A stretch of DNA of 64,000 nt from Sanderia malayensis (Eukaryota; Cnidaria; Scyphozoa; Semaeostomeae; Pelagiidae): the NCBI GenBank assembly GCA_013076295.1, contig RQOL01000915.1:930001-994000 (forward strand). The letters are read 5' to 3'. The position numbers and the translations under genes are program-made. How positions within the stretch are numbered: position 1 is the stretch's first letter; every line of letters starts with the position of its first letter. Of the stretch, positions 11,228 through 21,300 are shown piece after piece. The notes beneath the pieces were generated by a model, which saw only the letters and a list, made by a program, of their open reading frames with translations, did no database searches and was not told the origin of the DNA.

Positions 11228-12137
11228 GAAATGAAGGATCAGGCAACTCAGTATGAATTCATTCCCATTGAAAAAACAGATGAATTCAATGACAGTTTCT
11301 TGGATGATGTAATTGTGGATGATACAATTGTGGATGATCAGCTGTATGGATGTCATGAGAGTGATACAGAATGGCTGCCTCCAAACGACATGGAAATGGA
11401 AGAAGTAGAGGAAGCCTCAAAACCAATGGATGAAGAACGAAAGCTCGTTGTCTTCAAGTCATGCCTTCTTCAGCTTTTTGCCTTCTGCTCTTTTTGTCTC
11501 TCTCCAAAAACCATTGATGATATTCAGGAAAAAGGTACCATGGTCACAATCACAGGTACATGCGTTAAAGGACATGTCCAAAAATGGAAGAGCCAGCCTG
11601 AAGGTAGTCAGATGCCATGGGGAAATTTTCTGGTAGCAGCTTCATGTCTTTTCTCTGGTATGCAACCATCAAAGATGTTAACCTTCTTCAGGAACTTGAA
11701 TCTGGCTTCAATTTCAGAACGCCTTTATTCACTGATCCAGACAACATACTTCATCCCAGCAGTATTTAATGTTTGGGAGCATCATCAACAAGAAGTTCTC
11801 TCACGGTGCAAAGGTAGACAACTACTTAAATCATGTCAACATGGACCAATCGAGAGAAATTGGCTAAAATCTGGTGGGTCTAATTTTTTAGAAATATGAA
11901 AATAAACATACCAGGTTCTTAGTCAGCAATGAAGTATGTGGAAAATCGTTTTAATAATGAAATGATGTTTTCCAATTTCAGGGAGCCGAGGATATAAAGA
12001 ACTGAAGGATGCTCTTTCCAAGAAAAGGTTGGTGAACGACATCAAGAAGTTGTCACCACTGCAACAGACAAGCGCCTTGGAGTCATTTCACAACATTGTG
12101 ATTCGATTTGCTCCCAAAAATACTCATTATTTGCGCT
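11228..12137 (+). CDS. Central exons of the THAP gene
   Basis: Exon A runs from about 11,228 to 11,873. It encodes an acidic stretch (FLDDVIVDDTIVDD), then EERKLVVFKSCLLQLFAFC, a Cys pair and MPWGNFLVAASCLFSGMQPS. This is the middle region of a family of long THAP proteins multicopy in cnidarians and echinoderms (family knowledge). Its donor GTGGGT at 11,874 joins the acceptor TTTCAG ending at 11,981. The codon is restored across the joint (NWLKS then GSRGYKELKD). Exon B, 11,982-12,137, reads DIKKLSPLQQTSALESFH and IRFAPKNTHYL, then a good donor GTAAGC. The phase at 12,137 does not fit the next exon, so a small exon is missing or the gene is damaged. Confidence 0.65.
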
Positions 12138-13942
12138 GTAAGCAGCAAATATTAAAATACAGACTGTGTACAGGATTCACGCTTCAGTGAGAAGGCCAGA
12201 AATTGACCAATGGCAGCAGCTAATTCCATAAAGACAATGTCTGCAACAATGGGTAGTTATGGCGTATTGTTTACCAGATTAGGATTTGCCAAACACCCAC
12301 AATAATACGTGCGCACGCATTAATGTCAAACAACGGAACAATAAATGTATTGAAACGTAATGAAGTGAAGAAAGTGAAGAAAATAATATCAGATAAACGT
12401 TGCGAAGTTAAAAGTTGAGCTTGAGCAAAACCGAATAACTAATTTTATTGAATATTTACGTTTTTTAACTCCTGGACATAAAATACCCTGGATTCAATTT
12501 TCAGGATTGAACGCAGCAAATTTAAAAAAAATTTTTTTTGATACCACTCAAGCAATCATTTTCACTTCAATTTTTGATCTTGTTTCATCAAAGTTAAAAA
12601 ATTTTCATTTCCCAAGACAAACTATATATAACAAACTATGAAATACTATAATTGTTGTATTAGTTGCATAAGCATTACAGCTAGAAAACTTTCTTCTTTT
12701 CACATGATGCTTCCAACGAGTCAAAAATGCTCGGTCACTGTGCGTGATCATGCTTGTGGTTCCGCCCTGCCACAGCGTGCCCAGCATCTAGTATGGTACG
12801 TCATGTTGTTTGTTATTTCAACAAGTTTACATTTTATCCAATGTAAATCCAGGAAAAAGCTACGATTTCAGACCAACAAAGAAATGTTCCTATCTGTAGG
12901 CCAGGCCATAGGGCCCATGTACACGAGACCAAAAATTCTTCCTAATACAGTAGGGAGTACTACCATAAATTCCAAATGCCAACGTTTCCGACTAAAATTT
13001 TCTAAAATCTAAAATAGATTTCAAGTAGCACCTAGATTGATTGATTTGATAATTGGCTTCCCTATCGCGCCTGTTTTTCTGATTGAAAAAATAATTTGAA
13101 TTTCATAATTGCTTTCACCAGGTACACGTACACGAGTAACCTCTGTTGTTATCAAAATGGCTGGCTTTAGACGATTTGTAAATTAAAATTTTTCTGAAAA
13201 TTAAAACTCTGGGTCTCAAAATAAAGAATTTTTGAAGATTCTCAGGATCCAAGCCTTTACATGAGTCAGCCTCTATCTTATGTAACACCGAGTTTTAGCA
13301 GAACGAGTACTCCGCTCAATATCGTTTATACCATCACATATTCCTATGCATGGATTTCCAACACCGTTCACCGTTCCTTTGCAATGAACGTTGTCGATTT
13401 TGTTGCAACATATATACAGTTATGAGAAGCCGCATAAAAAATTCTTCGTCAGACATCGTGCTTGTAAAAAAACTAAGAGAGAAAGAAGACAACATTTAAT
13501 CCGCGTTGACATGTATCACCGAGAAAACAAGAGGCAAATTAGCATTGCGATGCTCGCGAGCATCCCAATACTAATTAAGCGGCCCTTTTCATCCTTACTA
13601 AAATGCTTTGCTGGTAGAATTTCTAAAACAGACCATGTACAAGGGAAAAGGAAGGTGCTAACTCGTTAATCTCTCCAAATATTTAGAAAAGTAGCTCGTG
13701 TACATGGGGCCATGGCCATGCCTTTCTTGTACGAACATACAAAGTTCATCCAGGCTGTCCCAGCTGATTACCGTAATCTGCACATCTCCACAGCGCAAAT
13801 ATTCGGATAGGATATCCCTTGTTTCTTCTACCTTCCAATGAAAGCCAGGTGAGTCCATTATGTTCACTACAAAATAGGAATACAGAATAATGAATGAAAG
13901 CTTATTTTTGTGTAAAATTATAATTTGCCATTTTTTTAACAG
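12138..13942 (+). other. Long intron of the THAP gene, no further gene seen
   Basis: This 1.8-kb AT-rich interval separates the exon ending IRFAPKNTHYL from the one starting LLLAALHFNEN. Members of the family usually have about eight residues between these motifs, so a microexon may hide here or may have been lost. I found no transposon ends, RNA gene or conserved coding stretch. Short open frames on both strands look like chance. Confidence 0.4.
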
Positions 13943-14448
13943 GTTACTTTTGGCTGCCCTTCATTTCAATGAAAATACTGAAAGGCAGCAGGTGAAGAGT
14001 AAAGCTGGAAAGCCACGATGGAAGGTATCCTATCCAAAGTACAACAGTGGACCAATTGCCCAATCTGTGAAAACAAAACAAACATATGGTAGGTTTCACT
14101 ACTGTCAAAAAATTGATACTGATACTATAAAACCATCTGCCAACTTGCTTTATTTTATATGAGCTTTGATTTTTCTAATTAAAGAATGTTTCAATTTTCA
14201 GATTATGTATCAACACTATTCAAGGCAGCAATCCAGCTACGACATAGCAACACCAGCTATATGATAGCCAAGAGAAACATGGAACCTATGTCTTCATCAG
14301 TTCCACCTTCCTTGGCATCGACTCGTAAGTCGTTGTGTCAGCCCGTAAGACCAGATTTGCTGCAGCTAGAGTTTATGACCAGGCAATTCCACCCATTCCT
14401 GAACCAGACCCACAGCCCCGCAAGAAGAGGAGGAAAAAGAAGAAGTAG
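13943..14448 (+). CDS. 3' exons of the THAP gene
   Basis: Exon C, 13,943-14,098, follows acceptor TTTTTTTAACAG. It encodes LLLAALHFNENTERQQ, then GKPRWKVSYPKYNSGP and VKTKQTYG, and ends at donor GTAGGT. Exon D starts at 14,202 after CAATTTTCAG, and the junction codon restores YDYVSTLFK. The frame then reads ASTRKSLCQP, but the natural C terminus lies in another frame: AARVYDQAIPPIPEPDPQP, then a run of Lys and Arg to TAG at 14,446-14,448. A GTAAGT follows the codons for AST, but the implied intron would be about 40 bp. A frameshift or a very short intron must separate the two frames. The basic tail could be a nuclear localisation signal. Confidence 0.65.
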
Positions 14449-14500
14449 AATTTTAATGTACATAAGATATACATATAGTTAAGAAGGTATACTCACCTTT

Positions 14501-15432
14501 TCAATAATTAATTTTGGGGTAACGAAATCCAGTATACTCTTCATAGGGAAATCGGCTTCGGATTGCCCTTACAACACATGAAGGCAACACCTTTCTTTGA
14601 TGTTTTCCCAGGTAATGCCAAACGCAGCGAACAAACTGTCTGTAGCTAATGTACCTGAAAAGCCAAAAAGGAACAAGGTATGACTGTTTGTTACAAATTG
14701 AATTTAGCACTGCCTGAAACGAAAGAGAAAATAATTTCCTTGATACATACTGAAAAGTAGCACAATCTTCAATGTACTGTTTGTCCTCAATATACTGGTA
14801 GATGGAACATTCAAGGACATGAAGGTTAAGGCAGACTGCTGAGAAACCTTCCAATTTTGTTATGCAGTCTGCCCCTTCCTCCAATGTCTTATCACGTACT
14901 TCTGTAATTTTGGCACAGCAAACACTCTCTATTCCAGTTGGCATTGCAGAGCATTGATTGCATTGACACCTATAAAAATATTGAGCATGGTTTGAGCATT
15001 TAAAAATTTAGATATTGAAAAATATTTACTTTTAACGTGAAGAATTAATTTAGGAAAATTAAAGCTAGGCCTAGCTACTTTTCATATTCTCTATCTCTTT
15101 GGGAGCATTTAATTTGGAATCGCCCATACTTAGATCTAAAATCTAATATTTACAACTTCAGTTCCATATTTCCAAGGCTTCTGGGTCCAATTTTATATAT
15201 ATTTACAACAGAATTTGCGTAAAAAGATAGATACTAACCAATTTGTGTTTCCAATTCTGTCAATTTTGGTGTCTGGTTTGTCTTCCTCGCTTGAGTCAGA
15301 ATCACTCCGGTTAGGCTCACTACTACCTACTACTTCGTTTTCTTGTGGCATTGGCTCGAATTGATAAGGCTCAACTATCCATTCCGAAGTATCAACACTT
15401 CCATAATCAAAATCACCTTGGTTTGTTGCCAT
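14501..15432 (-). CDS. P2X7-C-terminus-like zinc-binding protein, three exons
   Basis: Three minus-strand exons join cleanly: 15,432-15,239, 14,969-14,751 and 14,654-14,501. All junctions are GT-AG and restore codons, giving about 195 residues. Exon 1 has YQFEPMP and an acidic Ser-rich linker. The first joint creates W-C-x-C-x2-C (NWCQCNQCSAMPTGIESVCC). Exon 2 adds GADCITKLEGFSAVCL. The second joint gives FQYISYRQFVRCVWHYLG, then VLPSCVVRAIRSRFP and YTGFRYP. This is the Cys-rich C-terminal domain family first named from the P2X7 receptor; here it stands alone with no channel part. Standalone copies are multicopy in many invertebrates. Function is unknown. It converges tail to tail on the THAP gene, 53 bp apart. 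Confidence 0.8.
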
Positions 15433-15546
15433 ATTGCAACACAAAACTCCCCAAAAGTAAATTTACAAAATGTTGTTATTTGTTTGGTACAGTATAACTA
15501 ACTGATACCGAACTGACTTGTTTCATTCCCCACACCTAACATGATA

Positions 15547-15580
15547 GTTCATCTCTGACTTTGTTACGTCAGAGATGAAC
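15547..15580. repeat. Perfect 13-bp hairpin
   Basis: GTTCATCTCTGAC (15,547-15,559) and GTCAGAGATGAAC (15,568-15,580) are exact reverse complements around an 8-nt loop. It sits just upstream of the P2X7-C-like gene start, in what would be its promoter region or the edge of a mobile unit. Confidence 0.8.
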
Positions 15581-15750
15581 TTGTCGAACAAACCCGTTCT
15601 CATCCTCGAAACAAAATAGCTGCTCCCCCCGAAAGTTTGGGAGCCGATATCTAAAAAAGTATGTCGAATCTGCAGAAATGATTACCACCACTGAATTCAG
15701 CGGGTCAAACTTAGTTAATAGAGCTCAACTTGGCAAACCTTTGCAGGTCT

Positions 15751-16141
15751 CCTTTAATGCCATCTGATAAAAGCTCTTTTATGAAGATCATTGAAGAATA
15801 TAGTGTACCAAGTGGTGCTGATGTTGCTCAGTCACAGGAAGTAAAAACGGCAGCCAATAGGAACATCTGTATCATCGACGGGATGGCCCCTTAGCACCCT
15901 AAAACCCCCTTAAATGGAACAGAAAAAATGGCACCAGCATTTTTAATAAAGAACATACCTCAAATATGACATATATGTACAATTATTAATTTTTGCAACA
16001 AAATCAAGCGGGAAAACAATAGGACCTACACTACCAGCCCAGACATGAAACTGCCTCCTGATTTCAATGCATTCCTTCGAAATGGCCAAAATAAGGAGAT
16101 GCTATTCAACCTGATACAACGGTCTTTTAAGGAAGGCAGAT
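15751..16141 (+). pseudogene. 5' part of a nuclease-like ORF, interrupted by copia A
   Basis: Two coding-like blocks are seen. At 15,751-15,894 a frame reads MPSDKSSFMKIIEEY and ends NICIIDGMA before a stop. At 16,023-16,141 another frame reads KLPPDFNAFLRNGQNKEMLF and LIQRSFKEGR up to the copia insertion. The frame resumes at 20,731. The combined features (IDGMA, ADTK, GDIDILVLL, GLHAF) match a widespread invertebrate mobile-element ORF family with a PIN/XPG-like nuclease appearance. That family name is from memory and not certain. About 130 bp between the two blocks is non-coding, so the ORF was already decayed or had an intron. Confidence 0.5.
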
Positions 16142-16684
16142 TGTTGAAAATCTTGACGAAGAAGTCATCACAAAGAGACACATCCAATAAACCAGCTTGT
16201 TTATGCGTAAGCAACAACTAACTTACAATACAATCAAGTTCTATTTTATATTATACGGAAGCTATCATGAGATTTGTAAATACAAAGAAACTCAAAAATG
16301 TGACCTAATGCATTCGCCTACGCTCATGCCTCTGCCAACTCCTCTTGCAACAGTGAGTTGGCAGATGCATGAGCGGAGGCATGAGCAGAGGCATTATCAT
16401 AATTTGTTTATTAAAACTTTGGGTTTGTTTACATTAGGCCTAAGCATGGCAAGCATGCCGCAGCAACAATGGGAGGTAAAAATTGTATCAAACTTTGATA
16501 TTTTACGAACAAGCTATCTGTTATATAAGAAATCTTTGCGCACACGTGACTGCGAAATATTCAACACAAGGAGACTGAAAGATGGGCTCTAAGTTTACTT
16601 GCAGATTTTTACAGATATTTTGTTTGTTGTTTACAGATAGTTAAGGTTGAAATACTCATGAGATCATGGATTGTCTTCTCAACA
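16142..16684 (-). repeat. Copia A 3' LTR with internal insertion
   Basis: On the minus strand the LTR begins TGTTGAGAAGACAATCC at 16,684 and ends TTTTCAACA at 16,142. It matches the 5' LTR at both ends, but about 16,306-16,650 has no counterpart there. That insert holds a 25-bp-armed hairpin (16,317-16,379) and a dispersed GGCCTAAGCATGGC repeat also seen at 38,451. Confidence 0.75.
16317..16379. repeat. Long hairpin inside the copia A 3' LTR insert
   Basis: Arms 16,317-16,341 and 16,355-16,379 pair over 25 bp with two mismatches around a 13-nt loop. Each arm contains a form of CATGCCTCTGCCAACTC. It lies in the part of the 3' LTR absent from the 5' LTR, so it came with the insertion. Confidence 0.8.
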
Positions 16685-17193
16685 CGCCAACTCAATCCAG
16701 ATCCCTTGAGCATATAATCATGTTGTACTTTACTAAGAGATTTCGTGAAAATGTCCGCCGTATTGCCTCTAATGGTGACATATTGAAATACAATTTCTGT
16801 TTGCTCCCGAACAAATTGAAATTTGACATTGATGTGCTTAGTACGTTGATGTTGTTTTGGCCCCTCGTTTGTGAGTGTAATGGCTCTCTGATTGACGCAA
16901 AACAAAACTGTAGGTTCTTGTTGATCAATTTCCACAGCAGAACATAAAGATCGGAGGTAAATAATCTCTCTCGTAGCTAACGCAAGTGCAATGCATTCTG
17001 CTTCGCAAGAAGATAATGCAGCTGTTGATTGCTTCTGCGATTTCCAGGAAATCGGTGTACTTCCCAGCGTAATGACGAATCCATTTGCAGGTGTAAAGTT
17101 GGGACAGAATGACTTTGTCCCTTTTACGTAATGTAGAACTCTTTTTACCGGTGCAATATGTGCTTGAGATGGCTTATCAAGATGTTGTGACAA
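16609..17193 (-). pseudogene. pol: Copia A RNase H
   Basis: The frame encodes the copia-type RNase H: PSQAHIAPVKRVLHYVKGT, SSCEAECIALALATREIIYL, RTKHINVKFQFVREQ and TADIFTKSLSK. The catalytic order (D, E in EAECIAL, D in ADIF) is largely kept, though the first Asp region (FVITLGSTPISW) is altered where copies normally have a YSDADWAG-like box. It is the last domain of Pol before the 3' LTR. Confidence 0.8.
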
Positions 17194-17209
17194 TTTTGAT
17201 ACTATCCAA

Positions 17210-18091
17210 CCCAGATCTGGTCATGTTGCCATAGCCAGGTAAACGAGGTTTCCAATTGCTTGACGATAGGGAAAGCTCAGCAATTCTTCATCATCGCTTC
17301 TCGGTAATAGCACAAGACTTTGTTCTGCAGGTGTACTGCAGGCTTGCATTCTGTCATTTCAAAACGTTTCAGAATCGTTTCACTGTACCGGTGTTGACTC
17401 ATGACATAACTTCCATCATCTGATCTTTGGAAATCTATTCCAAGAAACCATTGTAATGGCCCTCAATCATCCATGCAGAACTCTGAATGTAGTAGCTTCT
17501 TTGTTTCAGAAATATGCCCTAACTTGTCGCTACAAGTTATGATATTGTCTACCCAAAAAGGATGATTAGTTGCTTATTATTGACATTCTTCTTGTAAACA
17601 CAAGGGTCAATTTTACTCGACGTAGGCTCCTTTGTTTTCAGGAAGTCGGTGAGTGTGTTATGCCAATTTCTACCGCTTTGCTTTAAACCATAAAGTAACT
17701 TTCGTAGATTGCCAGTAAGCTTGTAGCCATTTTCATCTGTTTGTTCATACCCTGGCGGTTGTTGTACGTAAATATTTTTATCAATAGGAGCATTAAGATA
17801 TGCCCCCTTTGCGTCCATTTGATGCAAATGTAGCTTTTCGTTTGTTGCCTTTTGTAGAAGCATACGAATCGATGTTAATCTTGCTGTAGGTGAATATGTT
17901 TCCTCGTAGTCAAGACCGTGAATCTGTGTAAATCCACGAGCAACATATCTTGCTATGTATTTAACTTCTCCAGGATTCTTTCCTTGGTTTAGAGCATAAA
18001 CCCAACGTCCTTTTGTCTCTTTTTGTGACTCGGTTAATCGAATAAGTTCCCAAATGTGATTTTCCGTTAGTGTGTTAATCTCAACGTCCAT
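17210..18091 (-). pseudogene. pol: Copia A reverse transcriptase, active-site Asp changed
   Basis: The N-terminal half is open (18,091-17,549): VYALNQGKNPGEVKYIARYV, GFTQIHGLDYEETYSP, HLHQMDAKGAYLNAPIDKNI and KLLYGLKQSGRNW are all diagnostic for copia RT. In the next frame the catalytic box normally YVDD reads WVDN (about 17,541-17,552, PFWVDNIITCSDK). Downstream, LQWFLGIDFQRSDDGSYVMS continues the family after a stop. Loss of an active-site Asp plus frameshifts means no polymerase activity. Confidence 0.8.
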
Positions 18092-18142
18092 TGCTGCCTT
18101 CCATTTATCAGCATCTTCGGAACTTATTACTTCTTTGTAACT

Positions 18143-18480
18143 TTATGGTATTGAGAGTACAAGTGAGTAGGCATAGTCAACACTTGTATTGAGATAGTAA
18201 TCAGCTAAATACTTGGGTGGTCGAATATCGCGTCGAGAACTATTTTGGCTTAACCATGATTCTTCATCTTGTTGATGACTTTCAGCTTCGATCTTCTGTG
18301 TGCTATTATTTGTGGAGGGCTGTTTGGTTACTGTTTCATCCTCTTGGGATTCATGCTTTGGCTTGAGTGTTACTTCTGGCACAGGTATTTTGTCAAACGT
18401 TGGTTGTTGAATATGAACATTACGTGATGTAACAACTTTTCCTGTAGCTGGATTAAGTATGTCGTCAGCGATGTTCTTTG
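18143..18480 (-). pseudogene. pol: Copia A linker between integrase and RT
   Basis: An acidic, low-complexity segment (KPKHESQEDETVTKQPS, IEAESHQQDEESWLSQNSSR) leads into DIRPPKYLADYYLNTS. This is the usual hinge before copia RT. It is separated from RT by a frameshift near 18,143. The stretch 18,480-18,780 upstream holds integrase C-terminal remnants in mixed frames. Confidence 0.6.
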
Positions 18481-18782
18481 TTCATGGGATTAATGCCAAG
18501 GTAAATGCCTTCTCTGCCATGAGTGTCAAATTTTTGTTTATGTCCTTCTATATAAGACACACATGGTGCTCCAAACGGGTGTACGTTTCTCATATCTGGT
18601 TTTATTCTTGTGAATAGTTCATAGGCTGTTGCATTTGTACGCCTTTGGAAACTCCTGTTTCTCAGGTATTGTGTGTGTCATACTGCATAAGGCCAAAATG
18701 ATTTAGAAATATCAGCTTCGGCTCGTAAGCATCTTGCTGTTTCCATGAGACTTCTCCAGTTTCGCTTTGATTTACCATTTTT

Positions 18783-19649
18783 TTACCAAAGAGTATACGG
18801 CTTTGTAGAAGTTTGTTTGATACGATTATCAAGTAATACTTTTTGGAAAGCTTTGCTCATGTATTCTAAGCCATTGTCACTATGAAGCTCTTTGACTGTA
18901 CCAATTGGTGCTGTGTCAGCCAAGAATTTCTTCAATGCACTGGGCGTTTCCTCTTTCGATCGTAGGAAGTAAATAAATAACATGCTTGAATATTCATCAA
19001 CAAAGTTGATTATGTATCTGTAGCCTTCCCGTGACGTGGGATTGATAGGCCCACAAACATCCGAATGTACGTGCTCCAATGGGTGTGTTGCAAATACTGG
19101 GCTTTCATCAACCGATTTTGGCAACTTTGTCATTTTGTTTTCTTTGCATGTTACACACGACTTCTTGCTTGTTTTGGTTATTTTCATTCCTTTAGTAGCT
19201 GACTTTAAGTTCACTATGTCGTCGTAATTCATGTGTCCTAGAGTTTTATGCCATTCCGCTAGTGTTTTTGCTGTGTTTGCTGTTGTGCAGCTTTGCGGCA
19301 AAAAATACAAATTCCCACACCTTTCAAAATCAAACGTATTGTTTTGTGAAATTAATTTAGCCGAATTTTTTGTAAAGAATACGCTTGCTCCATTATCAGT
19401 GGCTGCACGTACTGAAAACAGGCTCATGGGAAATTGGGGAGCCAGTAAGGCATTTTTCAATGTGGTGTTGCATGGAAAAACATTCGAGTCTACAATAGTA
19501 AATTCTGCATTCCCTTTTGCAATAGCCAACATGTTACTTCGAGTACCATCAGCAAGTTCAATGAAGTGTTTTTCTGACTCAAACTTGTCGTCGTAAGAAG
19601 TGAAATGATCCTTGTTATTTACTATTTGAGATGTTGCTCCACAGTCCAC
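18783..19649 (-). pseudogene. pol: Copia A protease and integrase
   Basis: The frame opens with a protease-like DCGATSQIVNN (Asp in D-x-G). It continues with LADGTRSNMLAIAKG and the GAG-pre-integrase zinc motif: WHKTLGHMNYDDIVNL, then CVTCKENKMTK. The integrase core has HVHSDVCGPI (first Asp), YIINFVDEYSSMLFIYFL and ELHSDNGLEYMS (second Asp). It ends near QTSTKPYTLW before the catalytic Glu region is complete. The retroviral-type DDE integrase inserts the cDNA. Confidence 0.85.
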
Positions 19650-20578
19650 AAGTAGTCTATCACTGCGCGTATTTGCTGTATTGTATTTGAAGTAGTAAAG
19701 GAAAAATCTGAAGTAAAATCTGAAGTAACTGTTGAAACTTGAACAGAAGACTGCCTCTTTTCAAAACAAACACTTTCAACATGTCCTGACTTTTGGCAGA
19801 AATGACACTTCAAGTTTATTTTTGAACGGCAATCTCTGGATTTGTGACCCATCTTTCCACACGATAGACATTGTATATTCTCTTGCTTTGAGTGACTGAC
19901 AAATGGTTTACTTTGCTTCTTTACTTTGTTTGTCATAGCTGACGACTGAGTTGGTGAGCGTAGAGCTTCTATATTTGCATAGTTATTTAAAGCTGCTTTA
20001 AATTCTGTCAAAGTTTTGTACTTATCGAGTTGCATATGAACCACGACAAACGACTTGTATGATTCTGGTGGCCCTTTAAGTGTCATGGCAATTAGCAAGT
20101 TTTCTGTTATGGTGTCTCCGGCTGTGCGTAGGCCCATTGCTGCACGCTCCGTTCGAATAATGTAGTCTGTTATGTCTTCATCAGAGCCCATTTTTATTGT
20201 CGTTAGCTCTTCATGCAATGTGAGGACTCTCCGTTTTTCAATGCTGGCATAGTGATTCTTAAGAATTTGAAAAGCGGCTTGACCATCATTCGCTGCATCG
20301 TTCAAAACCAGCTGCAAAGATCTTTCGTCCAAAACCTGAACAAGTTCAGCATATGCTCGCCTGTTGTACTCTTCGAAATTGTCTCCTTCTTCTTCGGCTG
20401 TAATTGCATCATGTATGCCTTTATCCAGCGTGTATAAATAATTTGTAAATCGCGTTTCCCAAATTGAAAAAGACTCTGCCTCGCCATTAATGTAAATTCG
20501 AGATCTGGGCCTATCACAAAGGAAGTCATCACAAAGAGACACACCCAATGAACCAGCTTGCTTATGCGTAAACAACAA
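19622..20578 (-). pseudogene. gag: Copia A Gag with two CCHC knuckles
   Basis: The frame has the copia Gag capsid region: FSIWETRFTNYLYTL, LVLNDAANDGQAAFQILKNH, ITDYIIRTERAAMGLRTAG and LIAMTLKGPPESYKSFVV. Two zinc knuckles follow, CLSCGKMGHKSRDC and CHFCQKSGHVESVC. The first 20 or so residues (THKQAGSLGVSLCDDF) translate LTR sequence shared with 16,150-16,210, so the native start and the PBS have been deleted. Its end overlaps the protease frame. Confidence 0.85.
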
Positions 20579-20725
20579 CTAACTTACAATACAATCAAGT
20601 TGTATTTTATATTATACGGAAACTATCATGAGATTTGTAAATACAAAGAAACGCAAATATGTGACCAAATTTTTCACATTCCACTAATTGTTTTTATTGC
20701 GTGGCTTTGGATTGTCTTCTCAACA
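20522..20725 (-). repeat. Copia A 5' LTR, inner end deleted
   Basis: On the minus strand it begins TGTTGAGAAGACAATCC at 20,725. It shares about 145 bp with the other LTR (20,522-20,666 against 16,160-16,305, a few mismatches). The bases after GATGACTTC differ from the 3' LTR end and run straight into gag, so the LTR end, PBS and leader are missing. Confidence 0.75.
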
Positions 20726-20730
20726 CAGAT

Positions 20731-21060
20731 CCTTTCGAAATGGTAGAACAATCTACTTTTCCAACAATAGGGAGTGTACAATGATAACAGAAAATGAAGT
20801 GTCAATCATCATCAAGGCCGACACAAAGCTAATTGCGTTGGTAAAGTCAGTCAATGTGAACACTAACAAGTCTGTTATGGTTCTGTCTTGCTCAGGAGAT
20901 ATAGATATCCTTGTCTTGTTGTTTTCCCACAACTTTGGTAATACCGGATTTTATGTGGACGATGATACTGGAAAGGAAAGAAACATTTTCGATCTAACAT
21001 CCACCAAATTATCAATGGAGCAAAAAAGGGCCCTCTTCGGTCTGCATGCGTTTCAGGAAA
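20731..21060 (+). pseudogene. 3' part of the interrupted nuclease-like ORF
   Basis: The reading frame resumes directly after the CAGAT duplication. It encodes NGRTIYFSNNRECTMI, EVSIIIKADTKLIALVK, SGDIDILVLLFSHNFG, NTGFYVDDDTGKERNIF and KRALFGLHAFQE. The ADTK, GDIDILVLL, DTGK and GLHAF boxes, in this order, are those of a nuclease-like protein family spread by mobile elements in cnidarians and arthropods. The family usually continues with a Gly-Asn/Cys-Asp box after GLHAF. Here it stops, because copia B begins at 21,061. Two successive insertions have cut this gene. Confidence 0.6.
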
Positions 21061-21300
21061 TGACTGATAAAAGCAGACAATTGAATAGGCGCATGTTTTA
21101 TTCAGAGCATGAAAACTATCAGCAACAAGAACATGTACAAGTACAGACAAATCAAAAGTAAATCTATAACTAAAACTATGTCTTTATAAAGAGTAACAAT
21201 AAATGGCGGATGTTCTGAAACGATTCAAAAAATGTAAATATAAAACCATAACTTAAACAACGTCTAGGTCAAATCAATCATTTGAGTCATTTTCTCAACA
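21061..21300 (-). repeat. Copia B 3' LTR
   Basis: It starts TGTTGAG right after the purine tract AAGTGGGAG and contains an AATAAA near its 3' part (AATAAAACATGCGCC). It ends in CA at 21,061 beside the broken nuclease-like ORF. No partner LTR exists in the window, so the boundary at 21,061 rests on the TG/CA rule and on where host-ORF similarity stops. Confidence 0.55.

Larger units (their letters stand above)
16142..20725 (-). mobile_element. Copia A, Ty1/copia retrotransposon with 5-bp TSD
   Basis: The element runs from TGTTGAAA (16,142) to TCTCAACA (20,725) in + coordinates and is coded on the minus strand. CAGAT occurs exactly at 16,137-16,141 and again at 20,726-20,730. Deleting the element and one CAGAT restores an open frame between KEGR and SFRNGRTIYFSNN. 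The LTRs share 16,160-16,305 with 20,522-20,666. The left LTR has gained about 330 bp. The right LTR has lost its inner end and the PBS. Gag, protease, integrase, RT and RNase H are all recognisable but broken by frameshifts. Confidence 0.9.

Noticed and set aside
13658..13867. 69-codon minus-strand frame in the THAP gene intron
   Set aside because: No recognisable domain, no splice context and antisense within a long intron; length is within chance.
16026..16217. Minus-strand frame starting MLLTHKQAG
   Set aside because: It spans the copia A LTR edge and antisense of the interrupted ORF; similarity to the gag start is due to the shared LTR.
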